The notes: a model not told the origin generated them from the letters alone. A DNA stretch of 64,000 nucleotides from an uncultured Bacteroidales bacterium (GCA_902780235.1 CACZEL010000011.1:62001-126000); one strand, 5' to 3'. Positions 50,310-59,170 are shown, numbered from the stretch's first letter. Program-made: numbers and translations.

Positions 50310-52623
50310 AAAACTGCTTCTTATAGATGCGTATGCGATGATCTTTCGCGCCTATTACGCCTTCATCCGTGCGCCGCGTATGAATAGTAAGGGAGAGAAT
50401 ACTTCCGCTATCTTCGGTTTTTGTGTCACGCTCGAAGACTTGCTCAAGAAAATCAACCCGACCCATGTAGGTGTCGCTTTTGACCCTGCAGGCGGTACCT
50501 TCCGCCATGAGGCTTACGAGCAATACAAAGCCCAGCGACCCGAGACACCCGAAGATATCCGAAAAGCCGTTCCGGTCATCAAACAACTGCTGAAGGCGAT
50601 GAATATACCGGTTCTCGAGTGCGCCGGCTTTGAAGCAGACGACGTCATCGGTACGCTCTCCAAGCAAGGGGAGCAAGCCGGTTTTGAGGTCTATATGGCT
50701 ACTCCGGACAAGGATTACGCGCAGTTAGTGACCGATCATGTGTTCATGTATCGTCCCCGTCATACAGGTGGTTTTGAGTTGATGGGTCCCAAAGAGGTTT
50801 GCGATAAATACGGACTACAGAACCAGAAGCAAGTCATCGATCTCTTAGGTCTTATGGGCGATGCTTCCGATAATATCCCGGGGTGCAAAGGAGTAGGGGA
50901 GAAGACTGCCGTAGCCTTGTTGCAGCAGTTCGGTTCGATAGACAACATGCTCGCTCATACGGACGAGATCAAAGGTGCCCTGCGTACCAAAGTGGAAACG
51001 CAGGTGGAGGAGATTCAATTCTCCCGCTTCCTTGCTACGATCCGAACCGATGTACCTATCGCATTGGACGATGTGCTATTAGCCAAGAAAGAACCCAATA
51101 TTGAGGCTTTAACCGCCCTCTATCGCGAACTGGAATTCAATACCTTGCTCAAGAAACTGCTTCCGAGTACTCCGAATACTCCGATTGTTCCGAATACTCC
51201 GAAAAAGGCCAAACCTGCCGATCCCGCCCAACTCGATCTCTTTGGCTTCGGAGAAGAAGAGCCAATAGCGAATAGCCAAGAGCCAACAGCTGTTTTCGAT
51301 ACCATCGAAAACCGTCTGTGTCAATACCTCCTCAATCCGGAAGTAGCCTTCAACCCCTACAAAGAGCCGGATTGGAATGCACTCAAAGCGGATGCTGACC
51401 TGTGGAACTTGTATAACGAGGTTGAACTGCCGCTTGTGGAGGTTTTGCGCGATATGGAAGCCGCAGGAGTACGGATTGATGTGACCAAACTTAAAGAGGC
51501 AGAGACCGCGCTTACGGCTGAACTCAATGCCCTCGAACAGCGTATTTATGCCTTGTCCGGAGAGCCGTTTAACATCAATAGTCCCAAACAGGTAGGCGAA
51601 CTGCTCTTCGACAAACTTAAACTGGACAGCAAAGCTAAAAAATCCAAAACAGGTCAGTACTCGACCTCGGAAGAAGTACTGATGGGATTGAAAGAGAAAC
51701 ATGAGATCGTCGGACTGATCTTGGAATATCGCGAACTTAAGAAACTCATCACAACATATATCGCTGCTTTACCGGAATATATCGGTGCCGACGGTAAGAT
51801 CCATACGACCTATAACCAGACCGTGACGGCTACGGGACGTTTGTCCAGTTCGAATCCTAACTTGCAGAACCTGCCCATCCGTTCGGAGCGGGGCCGTTTC
51901 ATCCGCGAAGCCGTCATACCGGATGAGGACTGTCTGTTCCTTAGTGCCGACTATAGTCAGATCGAACTGCGTCTGATGGCGCATTTTTCGCAGGACGAAC
52001 ATATGCTTGCTGCTTTTCGTTCCGGACAGGATATCCATGCCGCAACAGCTGCACGGATATACAGGCTGCCGATCGATCAGATCACCAAGGACCAGCGCCG
52101 CAAAGCCAAAACGGCTAACTTCGGCATCATCTATGGTATCTCGGCGTTTGGTCTTGCCCAGCAACTCGATTGCAGCCGAACCGAAGCCAAACAGCTCATA
52201 GACGACTATTTCGCTGCTTTCCCGCGCGTGATCAGTTATATAGAGAGTCAAAAAGAACTGGCTCGTCAACGTGGCTATGCCGAGACACTCTTCGGACGCA
52301 AGCGTTATTTGCCGGATATCCACTCGCAGAATGCTACCGTGCGCTCTTTTGCCGAACGTAATGCCGTTAATTCACCGATCCAAGGTACGGCTGCGGACAT
52401 CATCAAGATGGCGATGGTGAGCATTCATCGTCGTCTCAAAGAAGAGCATCTTCAAGCGCAGATGATCATGCAGGTACATGACGAACTGAATTTCAATGTT
52501 CCTGCTAATGAAGTGGAGCGTGTACGTGACATCGTGGTGACCGAGATGCAAAATGCCGTTCATTTATCTGTTCCCTTAACGGCAGAGTGTGGCGTAGGCG
52601 AGAATTGGCTCGTCGCACACTAA
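50305..52623 (+). CDS. polA: DNA polymerase I lacking the 3'-5' exonuclease domain
   Basis: 772 residues, about 150-180 shorter than other Bacteroidota PolA proteins. Residues 1-290 are the 5'-3' exonuclease (TPDKDYAQLV, GCKGVGEKTA near 196). Residues about 380-772 are the polymerase (motif A SADYSQIELRLM near 550, motif B RRKAKTANFGIIYGI near 593, motif C VHDELNF near 730). Between them only a 60-80-residue linker is left where the 3'-5' exonuclease domain should be. The linker contains a nine-base repeat (PNTP) and a heptanucleotide array. Without the domain, proofreading should be absent, as in some other bacterial Pol I enzymes. Confidence 0.92.
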   Translation: MKKLLLIDAYAMIFRAYYAFIRAPRMNSKGENTSAIFGFCVTLEDLLKKINPTHVGVAFDPAGGTFRHEAYEQYKAQRPETPEDIRKAVPVIKQLLKAMNIPVLECAGFEADDVIGTLSKQGEQAGFEVYMATPDKDYAQLVTDHVFMYRPRHTGGFELMGPKEVCDKYGLQNQKQVIDLLGLMGDASDNIPGCKGVGEKTAVALLQQFGSIDNMLAHTDEIKGALRTKVETQVEEIQFSRFLATIRTDVPIALDDVLLAKKEPNIEALTALYRELEFNTLLKKLLPSTPNTPIVPNTPKKAKPADPAQLDLFGFGEEEPIANSQEPTAVFDTIENRLCQYLLNPEVAFNPYKEPDWNALKADADLWNLYNEVELPLVEVLRDMEAAGVRIDVTKLKEAETALTAELNALEQRIYALSGEPFNINSPKQVGELLFDKLKLDSKAKKSKTGQYSTSEEVLMGLKEKHEIVGLILEYRELKKLITTYIAALPEYIGADGKIHTTYNQTVTATGRLSSSNPNLQNLPIRSERGRFIREAVIPDEDCLFLSADYSQIELRLMAHFSQDEHMLAAFRSGQDIHAATAARIYRLPIDQITKDQRRKAKTANFGIIYGISAFGLAQQLDCSRTEAKQLIDDYFAAFPRVISYIESQKELARQRGYAETLFGRKRYLPDIHSQNATVRSFAERNAVNSPIQGTAADIIKMAMVSIHRRLKEEHLQAQMIMQVHDELNFNVPANEVERVRDIVVTEMQNAVHLSVPLTAECGVGENWLVAH
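51162..51206. repeat. Nine-base array TCCGAATAC x5 (coding linker of PolA)
   Basis: Units TCCGAGTAC, TCCGAATAC, TCCGATTGT, TCCGAATAC, TCCGAAAAA coding for STPNTPIVPNTPK-type residues in the PolA linker. Confidence 0.8.
51261..51290. repeat. Heptanucleotide array GCCAATA/GCCAACA x4 (coding linker of PolA)
   Basis: Units GCCAATA, GCGAATA, GCCAAGA, GCCAACA, GC, coding for the linker IANSQEPTA. Same family as 11931 and 39285. Confidence 0.9.
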
Positions 52624-52636
52624 ATCATCAATGAAA

Positions 52637-52665
52637 AGAGTCGCAAGTAATTGCGACTCTTTTTC
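52637..52665 (+). terminator. Rho-independent terminator of the por-polA gene cluster
   Basis: AGAGTCGCAA / TTGCGACTCT (52637-52646 and 52651-52660) with loop GTAA and a T tail. Confidence 0.93.
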
Positions 52666-52697
52666 GTTCTTAGAACTCGGATTTCTCCGTAATCCTG

Positions 52698-52771
52698 TGA
52701 TCCATGCAGGATTCAAACCTGCAACCCCCACATCCGTAGTGTGGTACTCTATTCAGTTGAGCTAATGGACC
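52698..52771 (-). tRNA. tRNA-Arg(ACG)
   Basis: A 74-nt cloverleaf on the minus strand. Acceptor GGTCCAT/ATGGATC with one G-T pair, D arm GCTC/GAGT, anticodon stem CCACA/TGTGG with loop CTACGGA giving ACG, T arm GCAGG-TTTGAAT-CCTGC, discriminator A, no encoded CCA. Confidence 0.95.
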
Positions 52772-52773
52772 CT

Positions 52774-52900
52774 TGTAGCATAAAAACGACCAGCTTGTGC
52801 TGGTCTAGCGGTGCGGACGAGACTCGAACTCGCGACCTACGGCGTGACAGGCCGGTATTCTAACCAACTGAACTACCGCACCAAGGTGCTTTATGCTACA
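52774..52900. repeat. 11-bp inverted repeat enclosing tRNA-Asp
   Basis: TGTAGCATAAA at 52774-52784 and its exact complement TTTATGCTACA at 52890-52900 flank the tRNA-Asp gene. A small hairpin GACCAGC/GCTGGTC (52788-52805) lies between tRNA-Asp and tRNA-Arg. Confidence 0.8.
52809..52882 (-). tRNA. tRNA-Asp(GTC)
   Basis: A 74-nt cloverleaf on the minus strand. Acceptor GGTGCGG/CCGCACC, anticodon loop CTGTCAC giving GTC, T arm GCGAG-TTCGAGT-CTCGT pattern, discriminator G. Together with tRNA-Arg it is transcribed from 52934-52964. Confidence 0.95.
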
Positions 52901-52933
52901 TGTATAAGAACACTGCTTTTTCAAAAGCGGGTG

Positions 52934-52964
52934 CAAAGGTACTGCTTTTTTTTGACATGACCAA
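52934..52964 (-). promoter_or_regulatory. Promoter of the tRNA-Asp/tRNA-Arg pair
   Basis: Minus strand TTG at 52964-52962 (TTGGTCATGTC), 20 bp spacer, TACCTTTG at 52941-52934. Confidence 0.85.
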
Positions 52965-53003
52965 ATTTTTTTGCATTTTTTTTCAAAAAAAGTGCATTTA
53001 AGG

Positions 53004-53819
53004 TCATTTTTGCACCTTTTTTACCGCCTGATGGGCACATTTTTGTGCAATTCGCTGCTGACGGCGGGTCATTTCCGGATTACGTTCGGGGTTGTAACGA
53101 ACATCTTTTTTGGTGATGATCTCGTACCATACACATGCAGCCGTGTAGCGTCCGTAGGTGTAATTCAGATGATATCCGTCTCGGCAGAACGTATCTCCGA
53201 GCGATGAAGAGCGACCCAGTTGGATGGCTTGACCGCAAGGGATAAGAATCCACTTGCCATGAGAAGGGTGGCGGTTCACGATCTCTTTCACGTAACGCGT
53301 ACACGACTGAATACTATCCCACATCTCCTGCTGGTCGTTGTGATACCTCGGATAGGCCGGATGTTTGGCATTGCGGCTATAGGCCCATGTCTGCATCCAA
53401 CATAATTGCGCTTTGGGTTGATAGGCTCGAACCGTGTCGATGAGCAGTGAGAGCCAGGGTTCATACGACTCACGAAGGCCGCTGTCATGGCTCGCCTGTT
53501 GGAACGAGATATAATCATACTTGCCGTCTTTCAGCGCATCTCTGAGAGAGATAGCATCTCGAATCTCCCGTGACTGCCGGTGTTGGATAGAGTATTTGTG
53601 ATTCGTACAAACTCGATGCGAATAGGCGGCTGTATCTTTGAACATAAACTCGGCATGCTGCTGCAACGAGCAGCCGCCGTAGTACAAGTTATGAATCTCT
53701 ACTTCAATCCCTTTGGCATCGCATAGGGGCACCAATTCCTGTTCGACAGCGTCCCATGAGAAACTGTTGCCGACACAAAGGATTCTAATAGTCAGTAATA
53801 TGGCGGCCAAACAAGTCAT
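53004..53819 (-). CDS. DUF4886 SGNH-like hydrolase
   Basis: 271 residues. ILCVGNSFSWDAVEQELVPL near residue 13 is the DUF4886 variant of the SGNH block I (nucleophile Ser in GNSFS), and the C-terminal DGYHLNYTYGRYTAACVWYE near 215 carries the Asp-x-x-His pair. It may hydrolyse esters on polysaccharides. A short hydrophobic N-terminus (TCLAAILLTIRI) could be a weak signal peptide. The start overlaps the end of the EEP nuclease gene by 35 bp, so the two are coupled. Confidence 0.85.
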   Translation of the reverse strand: MTCLAAILLTIRILCVGNSFSWDAVEQELVPLCDAKGIEVEIHNLYYGGCSLQQHAEFMFKDTAAYSHRVCTNHKYSIQHRQSREIRDAISLRDALKDGKYDYISFQQASHDSGLRESYEPWLSLLIDTVRAYQPKAQLCWMQTWAYSRNAKHPAYPRYHNDQQEMWDSIQSCTRYVKEIVNRHPSHGKWILIPCGQAIQLGRSSSLGDTFCRDGYHLNYTYGRYTAACVWYEIITKKDVRYNPERNPEMTRRQQRIAQKCAHQAVKKVQK

Positions 53820-54822
53820 AGCGTGTACCGTTTAGTTCGAAATAAATAACGCCGTTGATGAGTACCTTGCGTGCTTCTGGCAGGGGGGACTTTTGCTCAA
53901 ATCCTTCGCCCTGTTGCGTACCAAGGTTGATACCAACGACAACGGCATCGTGGTCGGAGTATTTGTAGTAATACCCGCCTGCAGTATTGATATGGTACGC
54001 GTACGCGCCTGTAATCTGCGTTGCCATCGTGCTATTCGCCATGACGTGGTCCAGAATACCTAAACTGCCGTAATAATTATAGGTGTATGCATTCTCATCA
54101 TAAACGATCAGTTGCTCTTCATACCCTGCGTTCTCCAATATTTCAATCGGTTCTTCGCCCATATAGGCATTGAGGTCGCCCATGATGAGTATATCCGGAT
54201 CGTAGGATATGTTATCAAGGGCAGAAACGAGATTATTGGCATTCTGGATACGGGTACTTTCTCCTTGACCTGCACCGGACTTGGCTTTGAAATGGTTCAT
54301 GGAAAGGGTAAAGATCTCATCGGTGCTGATCTCCTTAAACGCCTGAATACGCAAGCGGTGGTTGTATTCTCCTGACCGGTAGGGAGAAGAATTGTTACCG
54401 TACGGTGTCACTTTATCGCGTCGGTAGATGAAGCCGGACTTGAGAGGTTGGTATTCATCCGGTGAGACGAACTCGTATAGTCCGTCCGTGATGAAGGTAT
54501 ATACATCTTGACCGAGGATCGTGTTCATGGCGTCGCAGATATATCCTAATACCTGATCATTTTCTTCTACCTCGCATATAGACACGATATCGGCTTGAAG
54601 TGCCAGAAAGGCATTCGCCATCTTGTTTGTCTTGGTGGTGAAATCCGCTTGTGTAGAACAAGATGAGTTACTTGCATCCAAGTTGGTCAGATAGTTCTCC
54701 GCATTTTGTCCGACGATATGCAGTCTGGCGTTTCCTACGTCGGGGATGGTGACCGGACTGTTCCAAGCCCAAACGCTGAGGCTGAGCACCGTCATCACGG
54801 TCAATAAATAGATCTTTCTCAT
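53785..54822 (-). CDS. Endonuclease/exonuclease/phosphatase family protein with C-terminal sorting-like tail
   Basis: 345 residues from MRKIYLLTVMTVLSLSVWA, a signal peptide; the 16 codons upstream come from a heptanucleotide array and were not taken. The EEP fold is shown by ADIVSICEVEEND near residue 90, the GDLNAYMGEEP motif near 235, LDHVMAN, and YSDHDAVVVGI near 295. It is probably a secreted nuclease. The end, ARKVLINGVIYF...RYDLFGRHI, is a short beta-type tail like that left out of frame in the pectate lyase; it may serve T9SS sorting. Overlaps the DUF4886 gene. Confidence 0.8.
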   Translation of the reverse strand: MRKIYLLTVMTVLSLSVWAWNSPVTIPDVGNARLHIVGQNAENYLTNLDASNSSCSTQADFTTKTNKMANAFLALQADIVSICEVEENDQVLGYICDAMNTILGQDVYTFITDGLYEFVSPDEYQPLKSGFIYRRDKVTPYGNNSSPYRSGEYNHRLRIQAFKEISTDEIFTLSMNHFKAKSGAGQGESTRIQNANNLVSALDNISYDPDILIMGDLNAYMGEEPIEILENAGYEEQLIVYDENAYTYNYYGSLGILDHVMANSTMATQITGAYAYHINTAGGYYYKYSDHDAVVVGINLGTQQGEGFEQKSPLPEARKVLINGVIYFELNGTRYDLFGRHITDY

Positions 54823-54860
54823 ATTTCTTTCCTTTCTTATCTCGTTACTCTCGAACGATT

Positions 54861-54888
54861 CAACTTTCAATTTTCACCTTTCACCTTC
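54861..54888. repeat. Heptanucleotide array CAACTTT/CACCTTT x4
   Basis: Units CAACTTT, CAATTTT, CACCTTT, CACCTTC between the Sel1 gene stop and the EEP start. Same family as 9261 and 34485. Confidence 0.85.
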
Positions 54889-56139
54889 CTACGCCCACGC
54901 ATCCCATCGTCCGTCGTCATCCTCATCGTCGTCATGAAGATAGAATTCGCCATCGGTACTGAATTCGGGGTCATCGAAGATCGGTTCGTAATAGGTTGTT
55001 ATCTCTTTTTTATACTCCTGCAAGCGTCCTTCTTGGAAAGCCACGACGGTCTCGGCAAGAAGCATCGCCGAACCGAGACGAGCGCCAATGAGCGCGATCC
55101 GATCGACTTCGTGCAAGGGACGGTCGATAAGATGGTCATGGGCTATCATGCGCCAAAGTTTTTCTGCGGCACCGGCAGAACCGTTGTCTATCGCTCTGTA
55201 ATAACTCTCGGCGGCACGTTTGTAGTCCTGTTTCCATTGGTATGACCCTTCGAGAAACATGTCTCCTTCCAGTTCAGTAGCGCCGGCATGACCCATTTTT
55301 GCCGCTTGCGTGAGCATGCTGAATAAAGCATCCTCGTCACGCATGATCTCGCTCGTTTTCATCATCTCGCCTAAAGCAGCGAGGAAATAGGCGCTGCATG
55401 CACGGTGGTCGATTCCTTTTTCCATCCAGAGGTTGTAGTCCGGTGTTTGATGAAGGGTGGCAGAGTCACCGTAGCCGTATGCAATCAGGATCTCTCCGTA
55501 CGCACGACGGACGCCTAACTCAGCGGCACGCAGGTAATTGGCTACCAACCGAGTCTTACTTTCGTAATGTTCGTTGGCTACACCGCGGTAATAATACCAG
55601 ATGCCGTTGGGTTCGATGCCGGCTTGCTCATCGCGGGCAATGAGATCATCCGCCATCTCACTTGCCAAGTCGGGACGAGGAGCATGAAAATGTTGACCGT
55701 AGCAGTAGTTACGCAGTATATACATTGCCGCCATTTCGCTTCCTTCGTCAAAAGCCTCGTGCATCAAGGTCTCCTCTTTGTTATAATCGACGATGTCAAT
55801 GTCGCCGTATCCGTACATGTCGGCCAGCACCGCTTTGGCATCTGCCAAACCTTGCTGTGCTGCCGCAGATAGCAAGTCGAATACTTCATGAATCGCTTGT
55901 TCAGTCGGTCGAAGACCAAACAGATAACGGGCATACGCATACTGCATGTGACGGTTCCCTTTCCTGGCTTCCGTTTCGATGAAAGCGACCGTCTCCGGTT
56001 TGAACAGATAGACGGTATCCAGCTCCATAAACATTCTCAAAAACGCCCGTTCGGCATCTTTGTTCGTGTCCAGCACCGAGTACGCCTCGTGCACCAGTTC
56101 GTCGTATTTACCTTGATATAATAGCGAATAGTAATTCAT
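54889..56139 (-). CDS. Sel1/TPR-repeat protein
   Basis: 416 residues, no signal peptide. Sel1-like repeats show as A-x-x-G-x-x-x-A patterns: LLSAAAQQGLADAKAVLADMYGYG, HEAFDEGSEMAAMYILRNYCYG, LRAAELGVRRAYGEILIAYGYG, LTQAAKMGHAGATELEGDMFLEG, YRAIDNGSAGAAEKLWRMI. A very acidic C-terminus ends DDDEDDDGRWDAWA. It probably acts as a protein-binding scaffold in the cytoplasm. First gene after the promoter at 56226-56256, with a leader of about 80 nt, and likely co-transcribed with the EEP and DUF4886 genes. Confidence 0.8.
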   Translation of the reverse strand: MNYYSLLYQGKYDELVHEAYSVLDTNKDAERAFLRMFMELDTVYLFKPETVAFIETEARKGNRHMQYAYARYLFGLRPTEQAIHEVFDLLSAAAQQGLADAKAVLADMYGYGDIDIVDYNKEETLMHEAFDEGSEMAAMYILRNYCYGQHFHAPRPDLASEMADDLIARDEQAGIEPNGIWYYYRGVANEHYESKTRLVANYLRAAELGVRRAYGEILIAYGYGDSATLHQTPDYNLWMEKGIDHRACSAYFLAALGEMMKTSEIMRDEDALFSMLTQAAKMGHAGATELEGDMFLEGSYQWKQDYKRAAESYYRAIDNGSAGAAEKLWRMIAHDHLIDRPLHEVDRIALIGARLGSAMLLAETVVAFQEGRLQEYKKEITTYYEPIFDDPEFSTDGEFYLHDDDEDDDGRWDAWA

Positions 56140-56225
56140 GGTTTTGCCTAATAAGCATCTTTTCGGCTAATGCCCAAAATGTTTTTCTCGTGCGTTATGC
56201 ACTCGATTAAAAACCTTTTCGGCTG

Positions 56226-56256
56226 CAAAGGTACTGCTTTTTTTTTATTTATGCAA
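56226..56256 (-). promoter_or_regulatory. Promoter of the Sel1-EEP-DUF4886 operon
   Basis: Minus strand TTG at 56256-56254 (TTGCATAAATA), 20 bp spacer, TACCTTTG at 56233-56226. Divergent to the promoter at 56264. Confidence 0.8.
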
Positions 56257-56263
56257 ATAAAAT

Positions 56264-56294
56264 TTGTATATTTCAAAAAATTGTTGTATCTTTG
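56264..56294 (+). promoter_or_regulatory. Promoter of the 56319 gene
   Basis: TTG at 56264-56266 (TTGTATATTTC), 20 bp spacer, TATCTTTG at 56287-56294. ATG at 56319. Confidence 0.8.
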
Positions 56295-56318
56295 CACCGT
56301 CATCTTAATTTTATCATT

Positions 56319-56930
56319 ATGGAACAGTTGGAAGCAACGCAAGAGGCACTGTCAATGTATGTTGACGAGTGCGCTATGTTGTGCGACAAAGCGGAGGCGA
56401 TCCTTCGCGAGCAGGAAGACCCGAGTGCGATCACTCCCATGGCGCGCGAGGTGTTGCGTTATGTGCAGCATCTGGTGCAGTTCGAGCATCTGCTCCCTGA
56501 GGCGTATGCGAAAGCGGATCGTATGGCCGACTGCGTGTATGACCGTCCGAGGCTTAAGTTGGACTTGCTGCGTGTCAAGTTAGAGGCAGTGACGTACGCG
56601 GAGTCAATAGAGGGACATGCTTTTGAGATCACAGAAGAGATAAGGGAAGAGGTGAACAGGCTGGCTGCCAATATCCAAGCGGCAGATGAAGGACGATGGG
56701 CGGATATTCGCACAGAGAGCATGCTCAAGCGTGACACGATCGAGTGGAGTAAGCAGTACGAAGCATGCATTGATGAAGCGGAACATGAGGCATATGGCCA
56801 TTTGACGGATATACCGCGCGGGATAGGATTCTGCTTTGCCATTTGGGCAGAGAAACGGAAGGCGCTTGCCAAACGCGGTATCGAATGGCGCAGCCCGAAC
56901 CAAATGAACCCGGGAGTAATGTTTGACTAA
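56319..56930 (+). CDS. Helical protein of unknown function
   Basis: 203 residues from MEQLEATQEALSM. Almost entirely helical and charged, with a Cys-containing N-terminal helix (YVDECAMLCDKAEAILREQ), many Glu, Arg and Ala residues and a C-terminal basic stretch (AEKRKALAKRGIEWRS). No signal peptide. A possible coiled-coil or four-helix protein; no family recognised. Next gene starts 14 bp on and may be co-transcribed. Confidence 0.6.
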   Translation: MEQLEATQEALSMYVDECAMLCDKAEAILREQEDPSAITPMAREVLRYVQHLVQFEHLLPEAYAKADRMADCVYDRPRLKLDLLRVKLEAVTYAESIEGHAFEITEEIREEVNRLAANIQAADEGRWADIRTESMLKRDTIEWSKQYEACIDEAEHEAYGHLTDIPRGIGFCFAIWAEKRKALAKRGIEWRSPNQMNPGVMFD

Positions 56931-56944
56931 AAAAATGAAACGAT

Positions 56945-59134
56945 ATGAATGCTAAACGAATTGGTATTTTGGCGGTCATAGCAGCCGTACTGATGCTCGG
57001 TTTTTGCCGTCGGTGTGTTTCGCATGGTGGCTCAAGTAGCGGGCAAAGGATGCGGGAAGGAGAACCGTCGGCATACCTGATGATGCACAATGCCACGAAG
57101 AAGAATAACTGCTTCGGGGTGGAGAGTTACGAGCGACATGGCATCGCAGACATCGATTATTACCCGGCTCGGATGTTGCGTTTTGAACCCGGTTATTACG
57201 AGGGCGCGACCTATGCAGAGTTCGAGTTGCAAGATTCATATGAGCGACTCTTTTTTGCCGCGGGTACCGACAAGGCTGGCAATGACGAACGGAGCGTGTT
57301 GGCAGTATTCGGGGACGGTAAGAAACTGATGGAGCATCTCTTTGTCGAGTACTCGGTGCCGGAACAGTTCGATCTGGACATAAAAGGTGTTAAGAATATC
57401 CGCTTTGAGATCATGACGGGTAAGGCCGGCACGATCGTAGCGGATGCGGCACTCTGGAAATCTGCGCGTAAGGCGCATCCGTTGAAACCTTTGACGAAAG
57501 CGGAAGCGAAGCCGACGGAGTTGGTGAACGAGTTACCGCCTTACCATGCCGGTGGATCGCATACGTTGGTTGGTCCGACACGGCTGACGGACGATGAGTG
57601 GAGACCGAAGATGAACATCAACGGCATCCAGTACGAGTCGGGTCTGGTGATGAGTGCGCCGATGCGGTTGATCGGTACAGGCCGGTCGTGTTCGTATTTT
57701 AACTTAGGCGGTCAATACACCCAACTGCAGTTCATTGTGGGACCGAACATCGCCGACGGCGGAACGGTAGGACGCGGCTGGATGACGGTGCGTGCAGACG
57801 ATAAGATCATCTATGAATACGAATGTCTGGAGAACGATATTGCCCGCGTGGTGACTCTCCCGATTGAGGGCTGCCGACGCTTGAGTATCGAGAGCGAGAA
57901 CGCAGATGAGAACCTATGGATCGCGGTAGCCGATATCATGGTGTATCCGAAAGGTAAAGAACCGATCGCACGACTCAAAGAGCCCAAAGAAGAACCCCTC
58001 AAGACGGACCGCTATCATGACCTGCCGGACGTATGTCCGTTGGTACGAAACATCCCGCCTTTCCTGCTGACGGGAAACGTGTCGTTTGAAGGCAATATTT
58101 TCGACGGTCGTTCGGACTACCGCACGTTCTCGATGGGCGGTGTCAAGTTCAACGAAGGTATCATCCTCAGTTCAAAGACGCACTGGATGGACGATAACAC
58201 GCGCTCGAGCGCCGTCTTCTACACCGCAGGTGAGTTCGACAACATCAGTTTTATGTTAGGTTGGGTGAGCAAATGCGGTGTACTCAAGAACGACACGCTC
58301 CGTATCTATGCGGACGATGAGATTGTGTTTAACATGCCGATCATCGCCACGCGTCCGAACCAGTATTACGAGGTACCGATTCATAAATGCCAGCGTCTGA
58401 TCTTCGAGAAACGCGGTATCATATCAATGACCCATCCCGTGTTCGGCGTGGCGGATATAGTCGCTTATCGGGGTAAGGTGAAGAAAAACGACCTGTTCGT
58501 TCATCCGGAACCCGAGTTGCCGAAAGAGGTGGACCTGATCGACCTTGGTGCACCGTATATCCATTACGTGCCCGGATACCACGATTTCATGGAAGAGACC
58601 TATCATGACGGACATACGAAGAAAGAGTATTTCGAGTTGGCGAACGGCGAGCGGATCTACAAAGGCTTCCTGCTCAAGACGAGCGTTCATTTCTCTTTGG
58701 AGGCAGGTCCTTTGGGTGGCGAAGGTAGCGGGACGGCGTTCGCGGCAGCCGGTATGGGTGCTTCCTTGATGGTGGGTACGGTGGGATCGTCGTATATATC
58801 GGCCGTTTGTCCGTTTGGCGCCTTGCTGATGTTAGCGGCAGGCGGTACGATGCACGAGTCGTCCTGTGCCGCCTTCAGCGCGTACGAAGCGTATGACGAG
58901 ATGACCTTCAAGGTCACTACCTTGCAGAAAGGTTTCTACGATCGAATCGACACGTTGTTCATCGGCGGAAGCGGCGAAGTGATCGAGACGATCGAACTGA
59001 CGCAAGAGATGCCGCCGACGGAATATAAAGTCAAGTTGAACCGTTGCGGACAGTTGATGTTCTGGCTCCAATGCGGGCACGACAACAGCGCGCCGTACAT
59101 CATTTACGACATCGTTTTGAGGCGCAAACGCTAA
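56945..59134 (+). CDS. Membrane-anchored protein with four NPCBM-like repeats
   Basis: 729 residues. One N-terminal hydrophobic segment (GILAVIAAVLMLGFC) anchors or exports it. The rest comprises four beta-sandwich repeats of about 130-150 residues (about 45-170, 195-345, 365-530 and 550-729), each with the pattern ...GIxYExGLxx/xxxxF.L.G.Y..L.F.VG...V and a C-terminal strand of the type F...I.D: LFFAAGTDKAGNDERSVLAVFGDG; FNLGGQYTQLQFIVGPNI; FYTAGEFDNISFMLGW; YDRIDTLFIGGSGEVIETIEL. This is the layout of NPCBM domains, often carbohydrate-binding. Function unknown. Confidence 0.65.
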   Translation: MNAKRIGILAVIAAVLMLGFCRRCVSHGGSSSGQRMREGEPSAYLMMHNATKKNNCFGVESYERHGIADIDYYPARMLRFEPGYYEGATYAEFELQDSYERLFFAAGTDKAGNDERSVLAVFGDGKKLMEHLFVEYSVPEQFDLDIKGVKNIRFEIMTGKAGTIVADAALWKSARKAHPLKPLTKAEAKPTELVNELPPYHAGGSHTLVGPTRLTDDEWRPKMNINGIQYESGLVMSAPMRLIGTGRSCSYFNLGGQYTQLQFIVGPNIADGGTVGRGWMTVRADDKIIYEYECLENDIARVVTLPIEGCRRLSIESENADENLWIAVADIMVYPKGKEPIARLKEPKEEPLKTDRYHDLPDVCPLVRNIPPFLLTGNVSFEGNIFDGRSDYRTFSMGGVKFNEGIILSSKTHWMDDNTRSSAVFYTAGEFDNISFMLGWVSKCGVLKNDTLRIYADDEIVFNMPIIATRPNQYYEVPIHKCQRLIFEKRGIISMTHPVFGVADIVAYRGKVKKNDLFVHPEPELPKEVDLIDLGAPYIHYVPGYHDFMEETYHDGHTKKEYFELANGERIYKGFLLKTSVHFSLEAGPLGGEGSGTAFAAAGMGASLMVGTVGSSYISAVCPFGALLMLAAGGTMHESSCAAFSAYEAYDEMTFKVTTLQKGFYDRIDTLFIGGSGEVIETIELTQEMPPTEYKVKLNRCGQLMFWLQCGHDNSAPYIIYDIVLRRKR

Positions 59135-59170
59135 AAAAGCAGAATTTTTCGAAAAAAAACGCGCGTACGC

